A model generated the notes under the pieces. It was not told the DNA's origin. It saw only the letters and a list, made by a program, of their open reading frames with translations, and did not search any database. Positions 1 through 8,464 of a DNA stretch of 11,254 nt are shown here, piece after piece. The first letter of the stretch is position 1. The number at the start of each line of letters is the position of its first letter. Source of the DNA: Auxenochlorella pyrenoidosa (taxonomy: Eukaryota; Chlorophyta; Trebouxiophyceae; Chlorellales; Chlorellaceae); NCBI GenBank assembly GCA_001430745.1, contig KQ481993.1:1541528-1552781 (forward strand). Reading direction: 5' to 3'. The position numbers and the translations under genes are program-made.

Positions 1-7
1 GTCGTCG

Positions 8-24
8 CCCCCCCCCCCCCCCCC
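8..24 (+). repeat. Poly-C run in intron polypyrimidine tract
   Basis: Seventeen consecutive C bases lie just before the acceptor AG at 40-41 of the deacetylase gene, so they form part of its pyrimidine tract. Length may vary between reads or strains. Confidence 0.8.
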
Positions 25-41
25 TCGCTGCACCCTCCCAG

Positions 42-2591
42 GCACTGGAACGAGTACTGCGGCCTCCCACTGCGCGAGATGGTCGGCTACCGCTCCCCCA
101 ACTACTACAACAACCCAGCCATCCGCAAGGTGGGTGGGCGGCTGGGGGAAGGTTGCCACACGGGATGTGCCACGGCGGTGTTGCATGCATCTGGGGCAGC
201 GCGGCTCTGGGTTGAGCGCTGCTGCATGCCTGCCCCCACCATGTCTCCTGTGCTGGGCTCCATTTTTCTTCACCCCTCGCATGCCCGTCGCGTCCCAGAG
301 CTCCACCCCTGTCTGAACTGCACAGCCACACGCCCCCCGGTCCCCAACCCCTCCCCCGCCCTCACACACAAACAAACAAACAATTCCCACTCCACCCCCC
401 TCCCCCTGGCAGGCCCTGTCTGAGAATGGCTACCTGTACGACGCCACCCTCATCGAGCGCTGGTACACCAACTCCCCCACCTCCCCCGCCGAGGACAAGA
501 TGCTGTGGCCCTACACCATGGACGCCGGCATCCCCCAGGTGCGGCGCGCCTCATGCAAAATCGGCGTCCTCTTGCTCTGTGCATGCTGCTTCTGCTGTGG
601 TGGCGCCCCGACCCTCCATCCTCATGCCCTGCGCATGCTGCTTCTGCTGTGGTGGCGCCCCGACCCTCCATCCCCAGGCCTGCTCTCGCTGCTGCTGCTG
701 TGGTGGCGCCCTGACACTTCATCCCCATGCCCTTCCCTTGCTGCTGCTTCTGTCGGGGAGGCGGTGCTGGCACCCCTTGGCAGGCCTGGCTCAGGGGTTG
801 GGGGCCGAAGGCACCGACGCGTGCCCCGCTGGCGGGCGCCCCAGGCACGTTTGTGTGCTGACAGGGCTTGTGCCTGCTGCCCTCCCGCAGGAGTGCAACT
901 TCATGGGCGACGACGTGGGCAAGTGCGAGGCTGGCGAGAACTACAGCGGCCTGTGGGAGGTACCTCTGTACCAGGCGCAGCAGGGCGACACCATGTACGG
1001 CGTCAGCGGTGAGCCCGGCAGGGGCCCAGCAGGGGGGGCCTGGGCGGTGCGGTAAGGCGTGGGTTTGTGTCGCCAGGCCTTGGCTGTTGCTCTATGCCGC
1101 AGCAGCGGCCGATGGCAGTCGATGCCCTCTTGCACGCTCCTCCCTGGCTTGCAAACGTGGGGCAGCCCCTGAGCACAGTTGCAGCTGGTAACTGACCCCG
1201 CTCAGTCCCTTCCTTACCCTGCCTGCCTGCCGCCAACCTCTACCTGCCTGCCCCCCCCACCCTCCCTTCCCATTCCCAGGCTACGGCAGCGAGGAGGCCG
1301 GCCTGCCCGCCATCGACGACATGGAGCAGTTCTTCAAGGACCAGCTGGACCAGCGCATGGCCAACGGCCGCCCGCCCATGCAGATCTCGCTCTACTACGA
1401 GTGGTGCGCTGCGTTTTGCCTGCTGGCCCCGAAACCCTGCGGCTGGGACAGCCCCGAGGGGTCGAGCCAGGCCCCCCCCCCTGCTGCGTTGCGTTTGCCT
1501 GCCACAATGCTACAGTGCGCCGTCCCTGACCTGCTGCAGGCGACCACACCTGATCCCCCATGCGTGTCCCCACCCCACCTCCCCTGCAGGCTGGCTGAGA
1601 AGGACCCCATCGACCCGGCCTGCGACAACGCCGGCTGCGAGCGCGCCCCCAACGCCAACGCCCGCGCCCTCTCCAAGTTCCTGGACTACGCGCTGAAGAA
1701 GCCCGAGGTCCGCTTTGTGCGCTACTCCGACCTCATCCGCTGGATGCAGGTGCGCTGGGGGTGGGGGGGGGGGTCCGGCTGGCTCCCAGGTTGGGGTGTG
1801 CGGTGTGGACTGCCCTGAGGGGGACGCCAGAGGGGGGCGCAGCGGCACGTGTGCAGCTCATGGCTGGGGTAGGGCCTGCGCCATGCACAAAGGCGCGGCC
1901 AGCCGTCGCCAAGCCGCGGCGGCCCATCCTGGATGGCTCCTCGTCTCCCACATGGGGGGCCGAGGCTGCAGCCAGCTTTGCTGCTGCCTCCTTGGCCCTC
2001 AGCCTCCCTCCCAGCGCCCCGTTTGACCCCCTGCAGGACCCCGTGCCCCTGGACAAGTTCGACGACTGGATCCAGTGCTCTGTGCCCGGCATCAAGGCCG
2101 ACCTGACTGGTGAGCAAGGGGGGGGTCCAGCCAGGGCGAGTGGTATGCAGGGCGAGCCGAGGCAGCGCCGAGGCAGGTGCGAGGGATGTGTGCCGCGCAG
2201 TGCTCAGCACCCGTGGGCTGCCAACATCAGCTTCCTGCCATGCAGTGGCGCTTTGCCTTTGTCAACCGCCCTCATGCCTCCCTCATGCCTCCCTCATGCC
2301 TGTGCAGCCGTCAACCTGACTGCCGCTGACAAGGCAGGCTCCTGGTACCTTACCCAGGGTGCCGTCCCGGCCCCCGCTCCTGCCCCCGCACCCGTCGAGG
2401 TGCCCGCCCCCGCCCCGGCACCCGAGTCTGCCCCCATCGCTGCCCCTGCCCCGGTGGTGGCCACCCCCAGCCCGCCCGTGGCCCTGGCACCCCCCGTTGT
2501 GCCCACCCCGCCCGTGGGCGGCGCCAGCACTGTCAGCGCCGCTGTCTCGGCTGCCGCTGCTGTGCTGGGTGCGCTGCTGCTGGCGCTCTGA
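42..2591 (+). CDS. Polysaccharide (chitin) deacetylase-like protein, CE4/NodB family, 5'-partial, probably GPI-anchored
   Basis: Seven exons: 42-129, 413-538, 891-1008, 1280-1403, 1590-1749, 2037-2109 and 2308-2591. All introns are GT-AG and the phases join into 323 residues before TGA. The start and the metal-binding Asp/His motifs lie upstream of the window. CE4 enzymes remove acetyl groups from chitin-type N-acetylglucosamine polymers outside the cell. Visible family marks are GYRSPN (15-20, motif 3), GYLYDATL (35-42), LWPYTMDAGIP (60-70), GLWEVPLYQ (91-99) and RWMQDPVPL at the 5/6 exon joint, all close to animal chitin deacetylases. Cysteines at 73 and 83 plus further pairs, and sequons at N88 and N232, fit secretion. 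Residues 249-299 are a Pro/Ala/Val-rich stalk. Residues 300-323 are Gly/Ala/Ser followed by a Leu/Ala tail without charge, as in GPI signals. The catalytic His expected after LYY (148-150) is not seen; Glu151 stands there. Family assignment is firm; activity and substrate are inference. Confidence 0.88.
575..755 (+). repeat. 52-bp minisatellite, about 3.3 copies, inside intron
   Basis: The core TGGTGGCGCC recurs at 598, 650 and 701, a spacing of 52 and 51 bases. The first two units, including GCATGCTGCTTCTGCTG at 581 and 633, are nearly identical. The third is diverged, and a fourth degenerates after about 741. The array lies wholly in the 539-890 intron of the deacetylase gene. It stays open in several frames, which explains the Cys/Ala-rich spurious reading frames there. 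Confidence 0.8.
2269..2301 (+). repeat. Three tandem 11-bp units before a splice acceptor
   Basis: CCCTCATGCCT is present three times in direct succession (2269, 2280, 2291). It forms the pyrimidine-rich tract directly before the acceptor at 2306-2307 of the last deacetylase exon. Confidence 0.8.
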
Positions 2592-2818
2592 GACCCTACA
2601 GCGTGGAGCTGGCTTTCCCCATCGTCAGCCTGCTGTCTCAGTTTTCCTCCTCGCAACCCTACAACTACTCCTGAACTCACCCTGCTGCGTGAATGTGCCA
2701 CCGGTCCAGCCCTGAAGTCAAGGGCTCGCAATGGTCGCCTCTCTGCCCCTAGAATGCATATGCACGTGTCACCTTGTACCTTTGCTGCACCCTTGCTCCC
2801 AGCCTGAATACTGCGCTG

Positions 2819-2823
2819 TGTAA
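2819..2823 (+). terminator. UGUAA poly(A) signal of the deacetylase gene
   Basis: TGTAA is the standard green-algal polyadenylation signal. This one lies about 228 bases after the TGA stop, giving a 3' UTR of roughly 245 bases. Cleavage would be expected 10-20 bases further on. Confidence 0.6.
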
Positions 2824-2844
2824 ACGTTGACAGGAGCGGCCAAC

Positions 2845-3339
2845 ACACAGCCGGGCGTGGGTTACGGCACACACAGGAAAAGGTGCCAGACAAACTTAGA
2901 TCAATCGGCAGGAGGCGCTGGGAGGATTTGGCGGAGAAAGTCATCTCAGGAAGGGGATATGCGTCGACTCCAGATCAAGACGGTGGTCAGTCAAGAGAGC
3001 ATGTCTATCATCTCAAAATGAGGGCATCGAAGGCATGGTGGCTTGCCAGAGCGCGTATCGTGCCGCAGGCAAGACGCATCGTTGGTCAGGCAGTGATCAG
3101 ACGGCCTTTGCTGGTGTGGGGGGGGGGACTGGCAAAGGCAAAGGATGGGCGGAGGCAACATGAGGCACAGTCGTGTGGTGGTACAGGGGGGATGCAGGTC
3201 GAGTTGCACATCATGTGCGTGAGGGGCGCTGCCTCCCGAGCAAGGACTACCCTGGCAGGCCACACGGCCCGGTGCCCGCGCCTTAGGGAGGCAGGGCGGG
3301 GCGGGGCGGGGCGGGCTGCCACGAAGTCTGCGCAAGGGC
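2845..3339. other. Convergent intergenic region with GGGGC repeat
   Basis: This stretch separates two gene ends and contains the 3' UTR of the minus-strand gene at 3340-4260. A (GGGGC)n-type tract of about 22 bases at 3295-3316 lies just beyond that gene's stop, and a G run starts at 3119. No TTACA (minus-strand UGUAA) was found here, so the 3' end of the minus gene is unresolved. Plus-strand frames are open here, but they continue antisense through the minus-strand exons and were not accepted. Confidence 0.5.
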
Positions 3340-4260
3340 TCACTCCCTGTCGTTGGCGTCGCGCTCGCCCTTGCCCGTCAGCTTCTGGATGCGTGCCTGG
3401 CGCTCCGGCTCCTTGCCCGCGCGCTCCTCCTCCACCTTCTCCACCTGTGGGCAGGCAGGAAGGGGGGCACCACCGGGTCGGCAAGCAGCTGTGGAGAGAG
3501 ACGGCGCGCAAGGTGTGCGCGCGGGGGCGGCAGACGTGCGCGCCAAGGCGTCGGCGGCTTTCCAACCCCCTGCCTCCGCTTTCATGGCGCCCGGCTGGGC
3601 CATGCAATGTCCCCGTCCGACAGCCCCAGCTGCGGCAGGGCATTGCAAAGCCGGCCTGGACACTGCCTGCTCTGCCCCAAACGCAAGGGCCCGCTGGGGT
3701 CCGCGCACACCAGGGCCAGCACCCACCTCCTTTCGCACGCGCCGCAGGCTGGCCCAGTTCAGGCCACAGAAGACGAGCACAAAGGCGCCTGCCTGCGCAC
3801 GGGGACAGGCAGCCAGCAGGGGGTGGATGCTGGGTTGTGTATACATACCGTGTGGGCTCGCATGCAAGACAACGGGCTGTTGCCAGGCGACACGACGGGC
3901 TGGCTCAACTTGCAGGCCCGCCGCTGCACTGGCTGATGGCAGCAGCGTGACGATGCATGCTGCAGCTCAGAGCGGAGCAGCACGCGCCTCTTCCCGCGCC
4001 TGCCTGAGCGGTGCCCGTAGCCAACGAGGCTGAGCCCTGCACCTCCCCTCTGCTGCCTTCCCTGTCCTCACCATGTCCGCCACAGCCTTGACAGCCGTGG
4101 GGAGCACGGCTGCCTGGGTCAGCACGCGCTGCCGGCGGGGCGCAGCAGGCATGTGGCGGGCGGCTGCGCCGCAGCGCATTGCGTTGTTGTTGCGGCGGAG
4201 GGCGCCGGCGCTGCGGGGGAGCGCCACAATCACGGCGCGCTGCATAGTGACGGCAGTCAT
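3340..4260 (-). CDS. Small organelle-targeted single-pass membrane protein, function unknown
   Basis: Three exons read on the minus strand: 4260-4072, 3792-3727 and 3444-3340, with both introns GT-AG and phase 0, giving 119 residues and a TGA stop. Donors are GTGAGG and GTGGGT. The start is the first ATG in frame (4260); a second Met follows at residue 6. Residues 1-61 hold no Asp or Glu and many Arg, Ala and Ser, typical of chloroplast or mitochondrial targeting peptides. Residues about 60-79, with core GAFVLVFCGLNWASL, form one membrane helix, followed by RRVRK. Residues 81-119 are highly charged (EKVEEER near 87-93) and could be helical. By the positive-inside rule the charged tail would face the stroma or matrix. 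I do not recognise the family. Exon structure is fairly secure; location is inference; a small accessory subunit of a membrane complex is one possibility. Confidence 0.6.
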
Positions 4261-5896
4261 GCTTTTCAAAATGTAAGGGAGGTTCTGAGCAGGAGAACCG
4301 AGGGAAGGCAGTGAGGCGGCGCGCAGGAGGAGCAGTAGGCCTCGGTGCGTGTCGGGGGCGCTGTGGGCTGCAAAATCAAGACGCAGGCGGTAATTGCAGC
4401 GGGTTTTGTGGTCGGCAGTGGGAGTCAGCGCCTTTTCAGGTCCTTCTGGCTGTCCACCTCAGACAGCTGCTGGCAAAAGTGGGGGAGTCTGGCAGATTCT
4501 TGCCGGCATCCCTGGCGCTCTAACCAGTGCGGAGAGCCGCTCTGCTCACGCTGCAAGCCTGCCCTCCCTCCCGGCAAGGCTTGCCCCTTCCCGCACGCCA
4601 AGGCAGCCAGCGAACGACGCTGCCCCTCCTGCTTCAGAATGCATGTTCCTTGCACCTCTTCTAGTCCGTAGCAGATGGAAGTCAGCGACGGTCTTGAAAC
4701 GGCACGAGACCGCCCTCCGCCGCTGCCGCCCTGCCCATCAGGTTGGGTTTGGTTGCGCTTGCACGCTCGCACAGCTGCTTGTTGCCCACCTGTGATTGTG
4801 GCAGACTGGACCCTCCTGCGGGCATGTCTGATAAATGTAGCGTGTGTAGCAACCTTTATTTTTGAAAGCGATATGTGCAAGGCAAAACTAGGCAGGCGTG
4901 GTCGAGTAGCACCAGCAATGCACGCATCTGCTCTCTGACCGCGAGGGCTGTTTCAGGCCCGCACACAGGACAGGTCAGGAGCACTGCTGCCCTACGGTCT
5001 CCAGGCCTGCTCTTCCGCTATTGACACTGCTTGTCATCACTCTCGGTGATTGGTCCCATCAAGCATGATGTCAAGCTTATGCTAGGAGGTGCGTGAATCA
5101 GGGACATGACAGTGGTGACGATATCGCAAGGGAAGAGAGGGCTTGTCATGCGTTATGCGCAGGCAACGTGCTTACGACAGACAGGATACACTTGCAACAG
5201 AAACATGCAAGGCAAGGGGCGCACTAGTTGACAGCGGAGGAGGGTTTGGTAGTTTGGGTGGACAGGCGGGCCGGGGGAAAGGGTCATGTCAAACAGGCAT
5301 GCTGGGCACTTGCCAAAAGTGGGTCAGGTCTGGCACGTACACAAGGGCACTCAGAAACCTCCCGAGCTTCAAGGTGTTATACTGCAGGGTTGCGCTGCAG
5401 AAAACCTGCTGCTGGCTTGGGTCAGCAGTCGGACGCTTGGCAAGAAAGCAGAGTGTGACAGTTAGGGGGCAGGTGGTGTCAAATGGAAGGCAGGCAGGCT
5501 ACACGGTTGTAATTGAGTGCTGGGACCAGGAAGACACGGATGCAAGGGGTTCAAGCAGGGTCTGTGTCGCAAGTTCCGTCGCGGATAGACAAACTATAAG
5601 CCAGAACAACCAGCCAAGGGGATGTCCATGCGACGACTGAAGGTGTGAAGAGAGGATTGGTGATTAAGCGGGATGAAAGGGTGTTGTCGGTCTTGAGTGT
5701 CGGCTTAGGTGCTGGAGCGGGCGCGGAAGAGGGGGTGAAGGATGCGCAGGCTGTCAGGAGGTTGGAGGGTTCATTCCATATTCAATGAAGCGCTGAAAAA
5801 CCTGCGGGTTTGGCTCCAGGTATAGAGTGCTTGGGTAAGCTGGGCCGTGTGTATTGGCAGGCACAAGGGCCACTGTATCGTGAAGCCTGCTGGCGG
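4261..5896. other. Gene-free stretch: upstream of one minus gene, downstream of another
   Basis: No exon chain with convincing splice sites was found on either strand. The part just above 4260 should hold the 5' UTR and promoter of the small membrane protein gene, but no clear TATA box is seen. The part below 5897 should hold the 3' UTR of gene A; no TTACA (minus UGUAA) occurs close to that stop. Base composition is less GC-skewed at about 4800-5700 than in the coding exons. A plus-strand frame open at 5143-5640 has no recognisable protein character. Confidence 0.4.
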
Positions 5897-6898
5897 TCAG
5901 AACTGGGCCAGAAAGACCCTTGCGCTTGCAAGCTGGCAGGCTTCCTCAGAGGGGAGCGTGCCCAGCAGGCCCGACAGGCAAGCACCTCGCCGCAACGCCC
6001 TGGGCACCGGCGCGTGCAGCAGCAGCGCGCGCTGCTGCGCAAGCATGAGCGCCATGTGTACGGGTCGGTCGCGCAGCATGCGCAGCACGTGCTGCAGTGC
6101 CGTCTGCGGCGCCACAAGGCACCCTGGCGGCGTGGTCCGCGTGAGGGAGGGCCACGGGCATGGCCCCCGCCCCTCGGCATGCGAGTGTGTAGGCACGCCG
6201 CAGCTTGGCATGCTGGTCGAGCTTGGGGTGCAGGGGACTCCTGTCCATGTGTGCGAGGAGGGGCCACAGGAGGGCGGCGCCGTGGGTGCGTCACTGCGGG
6301 AGCTGCTGCCGGTGCTGGCTGCGCAGCGTGGGGTCCTTGGGCGCCTGAGGGGCTGCGCCACGGCCCGCCGCCTTGGGTGCGCGCTACGCTTCAGCAGCAG
6401 TGGCTTGAGCGCTGTGAATACGTGCTTGCGGGGCCTCGCAGCACCGGCGGGCTGACGGGCCACCACTACATGGGGGAGGGTATGCAGTGGCGAGGTGGGA
6501 GGACGACCGTGCAGCAAGGCGGCAGCCATGTGCAGGATAAATGGCAGGCAGCCTGAGACAGGGAGGGCAGCTTGAGGTCTGGAAGGCAGCGGCGCGAGCT
6601 GGCAGCAGCACCAGCCTGCAGGCGCTGGCCCACTGTTCCAAGTCACGTCACCAAGGCAGGTCACCAAAAAAGGGTGCTGCAACTGGCAGTATCCTGCTGC
6701 GAGGTCCACCTCTACCTCCTGCTAGGCCCTGTGCAGACCCTAATACACACCTGGAGCTTCGCTCACGTCGGCTGCCTGGAGCAGCGCTGCCCATCTGGAT
6801 TCATCTCCCGAGGTGGTAGGGACCGGTGAGGCCATCTGTGCATCCATATGGTCAAGCCAGCCTGCAGGCATGAAGTGTCCGTGCACTGCCCTGCACAT
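5897..6898 (-). CDS. Gene A: unrecognised protein, tandem paralogue of gene B
   Basis: Proposed exons on the minus strand are 6898-6751 and 6552-5897, joined by a GT-AG intron (donor GTGTGT, acceptor CTGTCTCAG) in phase 1, giving 267 residues and TGA. The first exon carries RWAALLQAAD (35-44). The second has VFTALKP ending at residue 100, then Arg/Pro- and Ser-rich sequence that is probably disordered. It ends with LLGTLPSEE (245-253) and ARVFLAQF at the very end. These boxes recur in the same order, at similar spacing, in gene B (8465-9775). No enzyme or DNA-binding motif is recognised. The start is uncertain: in-frame Met codons lie at 6898, 6871, 6847 and 6835, an in-frame TAA lies just above, and an upstream exon is possible. 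A further intron inside 5897-6552 (for example acceptor near 6018) cannot be excluded. The C-terminal end is the firmest part. Confidence 0.45.
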
Positions 6899-7320
6899 CA
6901 GAATCACCCTGACCTTTTAACTGCCAGCACTGCCCTGCTCCACTCCTCCAGTACGGCTGCCGCCCGCACCAGCAGCGGCACCACGGTTCCGCGTCTGGAG
7001 CACAGCCAGTCCCGCTCCCACGCACGCCGGCGGCTTTCGGTGTCAGCTTCTGTCTGTAATGTACTGCTGCTTCGGACGTTGGTTGCTCAAGGTGGGGGCT
7101 GAGCTCTTGCCGGCGGCCGCGCGCGGGAACTCCACTCGTGTGAGCCGGTGCCGCGTGGGAGCTCGGTGCCTGCTGCACAGACGAAATCAATTATTAACGA
7201 AGCTTCAAAAGGAAAACAAGAACGTGGCTATACCCCTCGGGCCGACTAAATCAGGCATCATGCTTTTGTAGAGACACTTAATAGCAGCGGCTGCGTTACG
7301 TTGACACGCACATCTGCATG

Positions 7321-7340
7321 AAACCATTGTATATTATACG
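7321..7340 (-). promoter_or_regulatory. AT-rich island with TATA-like element, possible gene A promoter
   Basis: The minus strand reads CGTATAATATACAATGG here, inside an AT-rich patch (7185-7345) that stands out in GC-rich surroundings. It lies about 430 bases above the proposed gene A start, comparable with the TATA-like element above gene B. No transcription start can be seen directly. Confidence 0.3.
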
Positions 7341-7429
7341 TTGCTGAGGGGTGGGATGGGTTGGCGGAACGGCGTGGTTTTTGGGGTTGGGAAATGGGGT
7401 GAGGCGGGGAGGCCCTGCTCGTGGTGTGT

Positions 7430-7456
7430 GGGGTGGGGAAGTGGGGTGGGGTGGGG
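7430..7456 (+). repeat. G-quadruplex-type tract
   Basis: Five G4 blocks are separated by loops of 1, 4, 1 and 1 bases. This satisfies the usual intramolecular quadruplex rule with very short loops. It sits between gene A and the likely 3' end of gene B, in a wider G-rich plus-strand stretch (7346-7456). Confidence 0.6.
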
Positions 7457-7783
7457 CGGCCTTGCAGGCGGCAGCACGCATGGCAGCCGCAGCTCATGGC
7501 CGCAATGGCGCCCTGGGGCCGACCCCACAAGCAATCCGTCCTAGGTGGGGAAACACCTCCAAAGCAAGCAGCCTCTCTGTGGCGGCGGGGAGGGGAGGGT
7601 GGTGTGTGTATGTGTGTATGGCCCCCCCCCTGTCTGATCGCTTTTGCGTGCGTTGGTGGGGTGGCCCCCAATCGCCCCAGGGGGGGCATAGTTGTGGGCA
7701 GCAGCAGCAGCAGCTGCCAAGCGTTGCCCCACAGCCCCACCATACTTTTCACCAGCCACACACGTCGTACAACCACACAGCCC

Positions 7784-7829
7784 GACAGTTTGTCGCAGCT
7801 GCGCGAGACAATTTGTCCAAGCTGCGCGA
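7784..7829 (+). repeat. 23-bp tandem direct repeat with internal dyad
   Basis: Two head-to-tail copies (7784-7806 and 7807-7829) differ at only three positions. In the second copy GACAATTTGTC is a perfect dyad around a central T. In the first copy the dyad is broken by one base. No flanking gene start is close, so a role is unknown. Confidence 0.65.
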
Positions 7830-8023
7830 GCTTCAACCTGCTGTCCAGTGCTGGAGCTTAGTTGCCACTCGTCTTGCACTGCCTTTACATGCGTGCAGCA
7901 GGTGCGCATTCCTGGCGGGAGGCGCTGCGTCTGGGGTCCTGACATAAGGGATTAGACAGCTGACCGGTTTGTACAGACCGGGCAAGGTGGGCGGGGTTCA
8001 AGCAAGGCCAGGGCTGGCGTTCG

Positions 8024-8028
8024 TTACA
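8024..8028 (-). terminator. UGUAA poly(A) signal, probably of gene B
   Basis: TTACA on the plus strand is TGTAA on the minus strand. It lies about 440 bases beyond the gene B stop at 8465, a plausible green-algal 3' UTR length. Another TTACA at 7885-7889 could be an alternative. Confidence 0.45.
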
Positions 8029-8464
8029 GCCGCGATCGTGCCGCCTGGGGGGCAAGGGAGCATGACTCAAACGTGAAGGGTGGGATGAGGCCAGGCCTGC
8101 TGGCAGGTGCAGGCTGGTGACGCTGGGTTTGGGAGGGAGCCGCGACAAGGATGGTGATGGGAAAGCATCTGGAAACAAGTGGGTGAGGATGGGGGCTTTC
8201 TATCTCCTAAGAGCCTAGTAAACAATTGGCAGGAAAGGTCGGAGGTATATCTTGGAATGAGATTGAATTCCCGCTGGGCAAACCACAAGGGAGCACATGA
8301 ACGAGGGGAGCCGCTCGCAAAGAGGGCACAAACACTGTTGGTACAAGGGCGCGGGTCAGGACTGTGTGGGGCAGGAGTTCCAAAGACCTGCCAAATCCGC
8401 CCAAATGCTGCACAGGCTGTTGAGCGCGAAGCTCAAGTGCTGGGCACGCTCGGCCGGAACGACT

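Larger units (their letters stand above)
6899..8023. other. Intergenic region between paralogues A and B
   Basis: No gene could be supported. The lower part (6899-7345) is upstream of gene A and may hold its 5' UTR. A T-rich stretch ending in GTCTGTGCAG on the minus strand (about 7196-7175) looks like an intron acceptor. The upper part holds G-rich tracts, a CAG run at 7708-7722 and a 23-bp direct repeat. Long Pro/His-rich frames on the minus strand at 7258-7945 are complements of the G-rich tracts and look non-coding. Confidence 0.4.

Noticed and set aside
426..1055. Plus-strand open frame of 209 codons
   Set aside because: It is in the wrong frame for the deacetylase exons and is mainly the 52-bp intronic repeat read through.
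1722..2944. Minus-strand open frames opposite the deacetylase gene
   Set aside because: They are complements of conserved plus-strand exons; the Gly/Ala-rich part is the mirror of the Pro/Ala stalk.
3745..3770. CTGGCCCAGTTC near 3750 resembling the ends of genes A and B
   Set aside because: It lies inside an exon of the small membrane protein in a different frame and sense, so the match is short and coincidental.
2883..3950. Long plus-strand open frame of 355 codons
   Set aside because: It runs antisense through two well-formed minus-strand exons and has an Arg/Pro/Ala mix typical of non-coding GC-rich sequence.
4345..4671. Cys-rich plus-strand frame with CxxxxCxxC and CxxC patterns, zinc-finger-like
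   Set aside because: There is no ATG at its beginning, no supporting splice structure and irregular spacing; the pattern is probably chance.
5540..5560. GGTTCAAGCA resembling a tRNA B-box (also near 7995)
   Set aside because: No A-box or cloverleaf stems could be placed around either copy.
5143..5640. Plus-strand open frame of 165 codons
   Set aside because: Residue composition and codon use look unlike the accepted exons, and no domain or splice context supports it.
7258..7945. Minus-strand Pro/His-rich open frames
   Set aside because: They are the complement of G-rich, repeat-laden sequence; no splice chain or protein motif was found.
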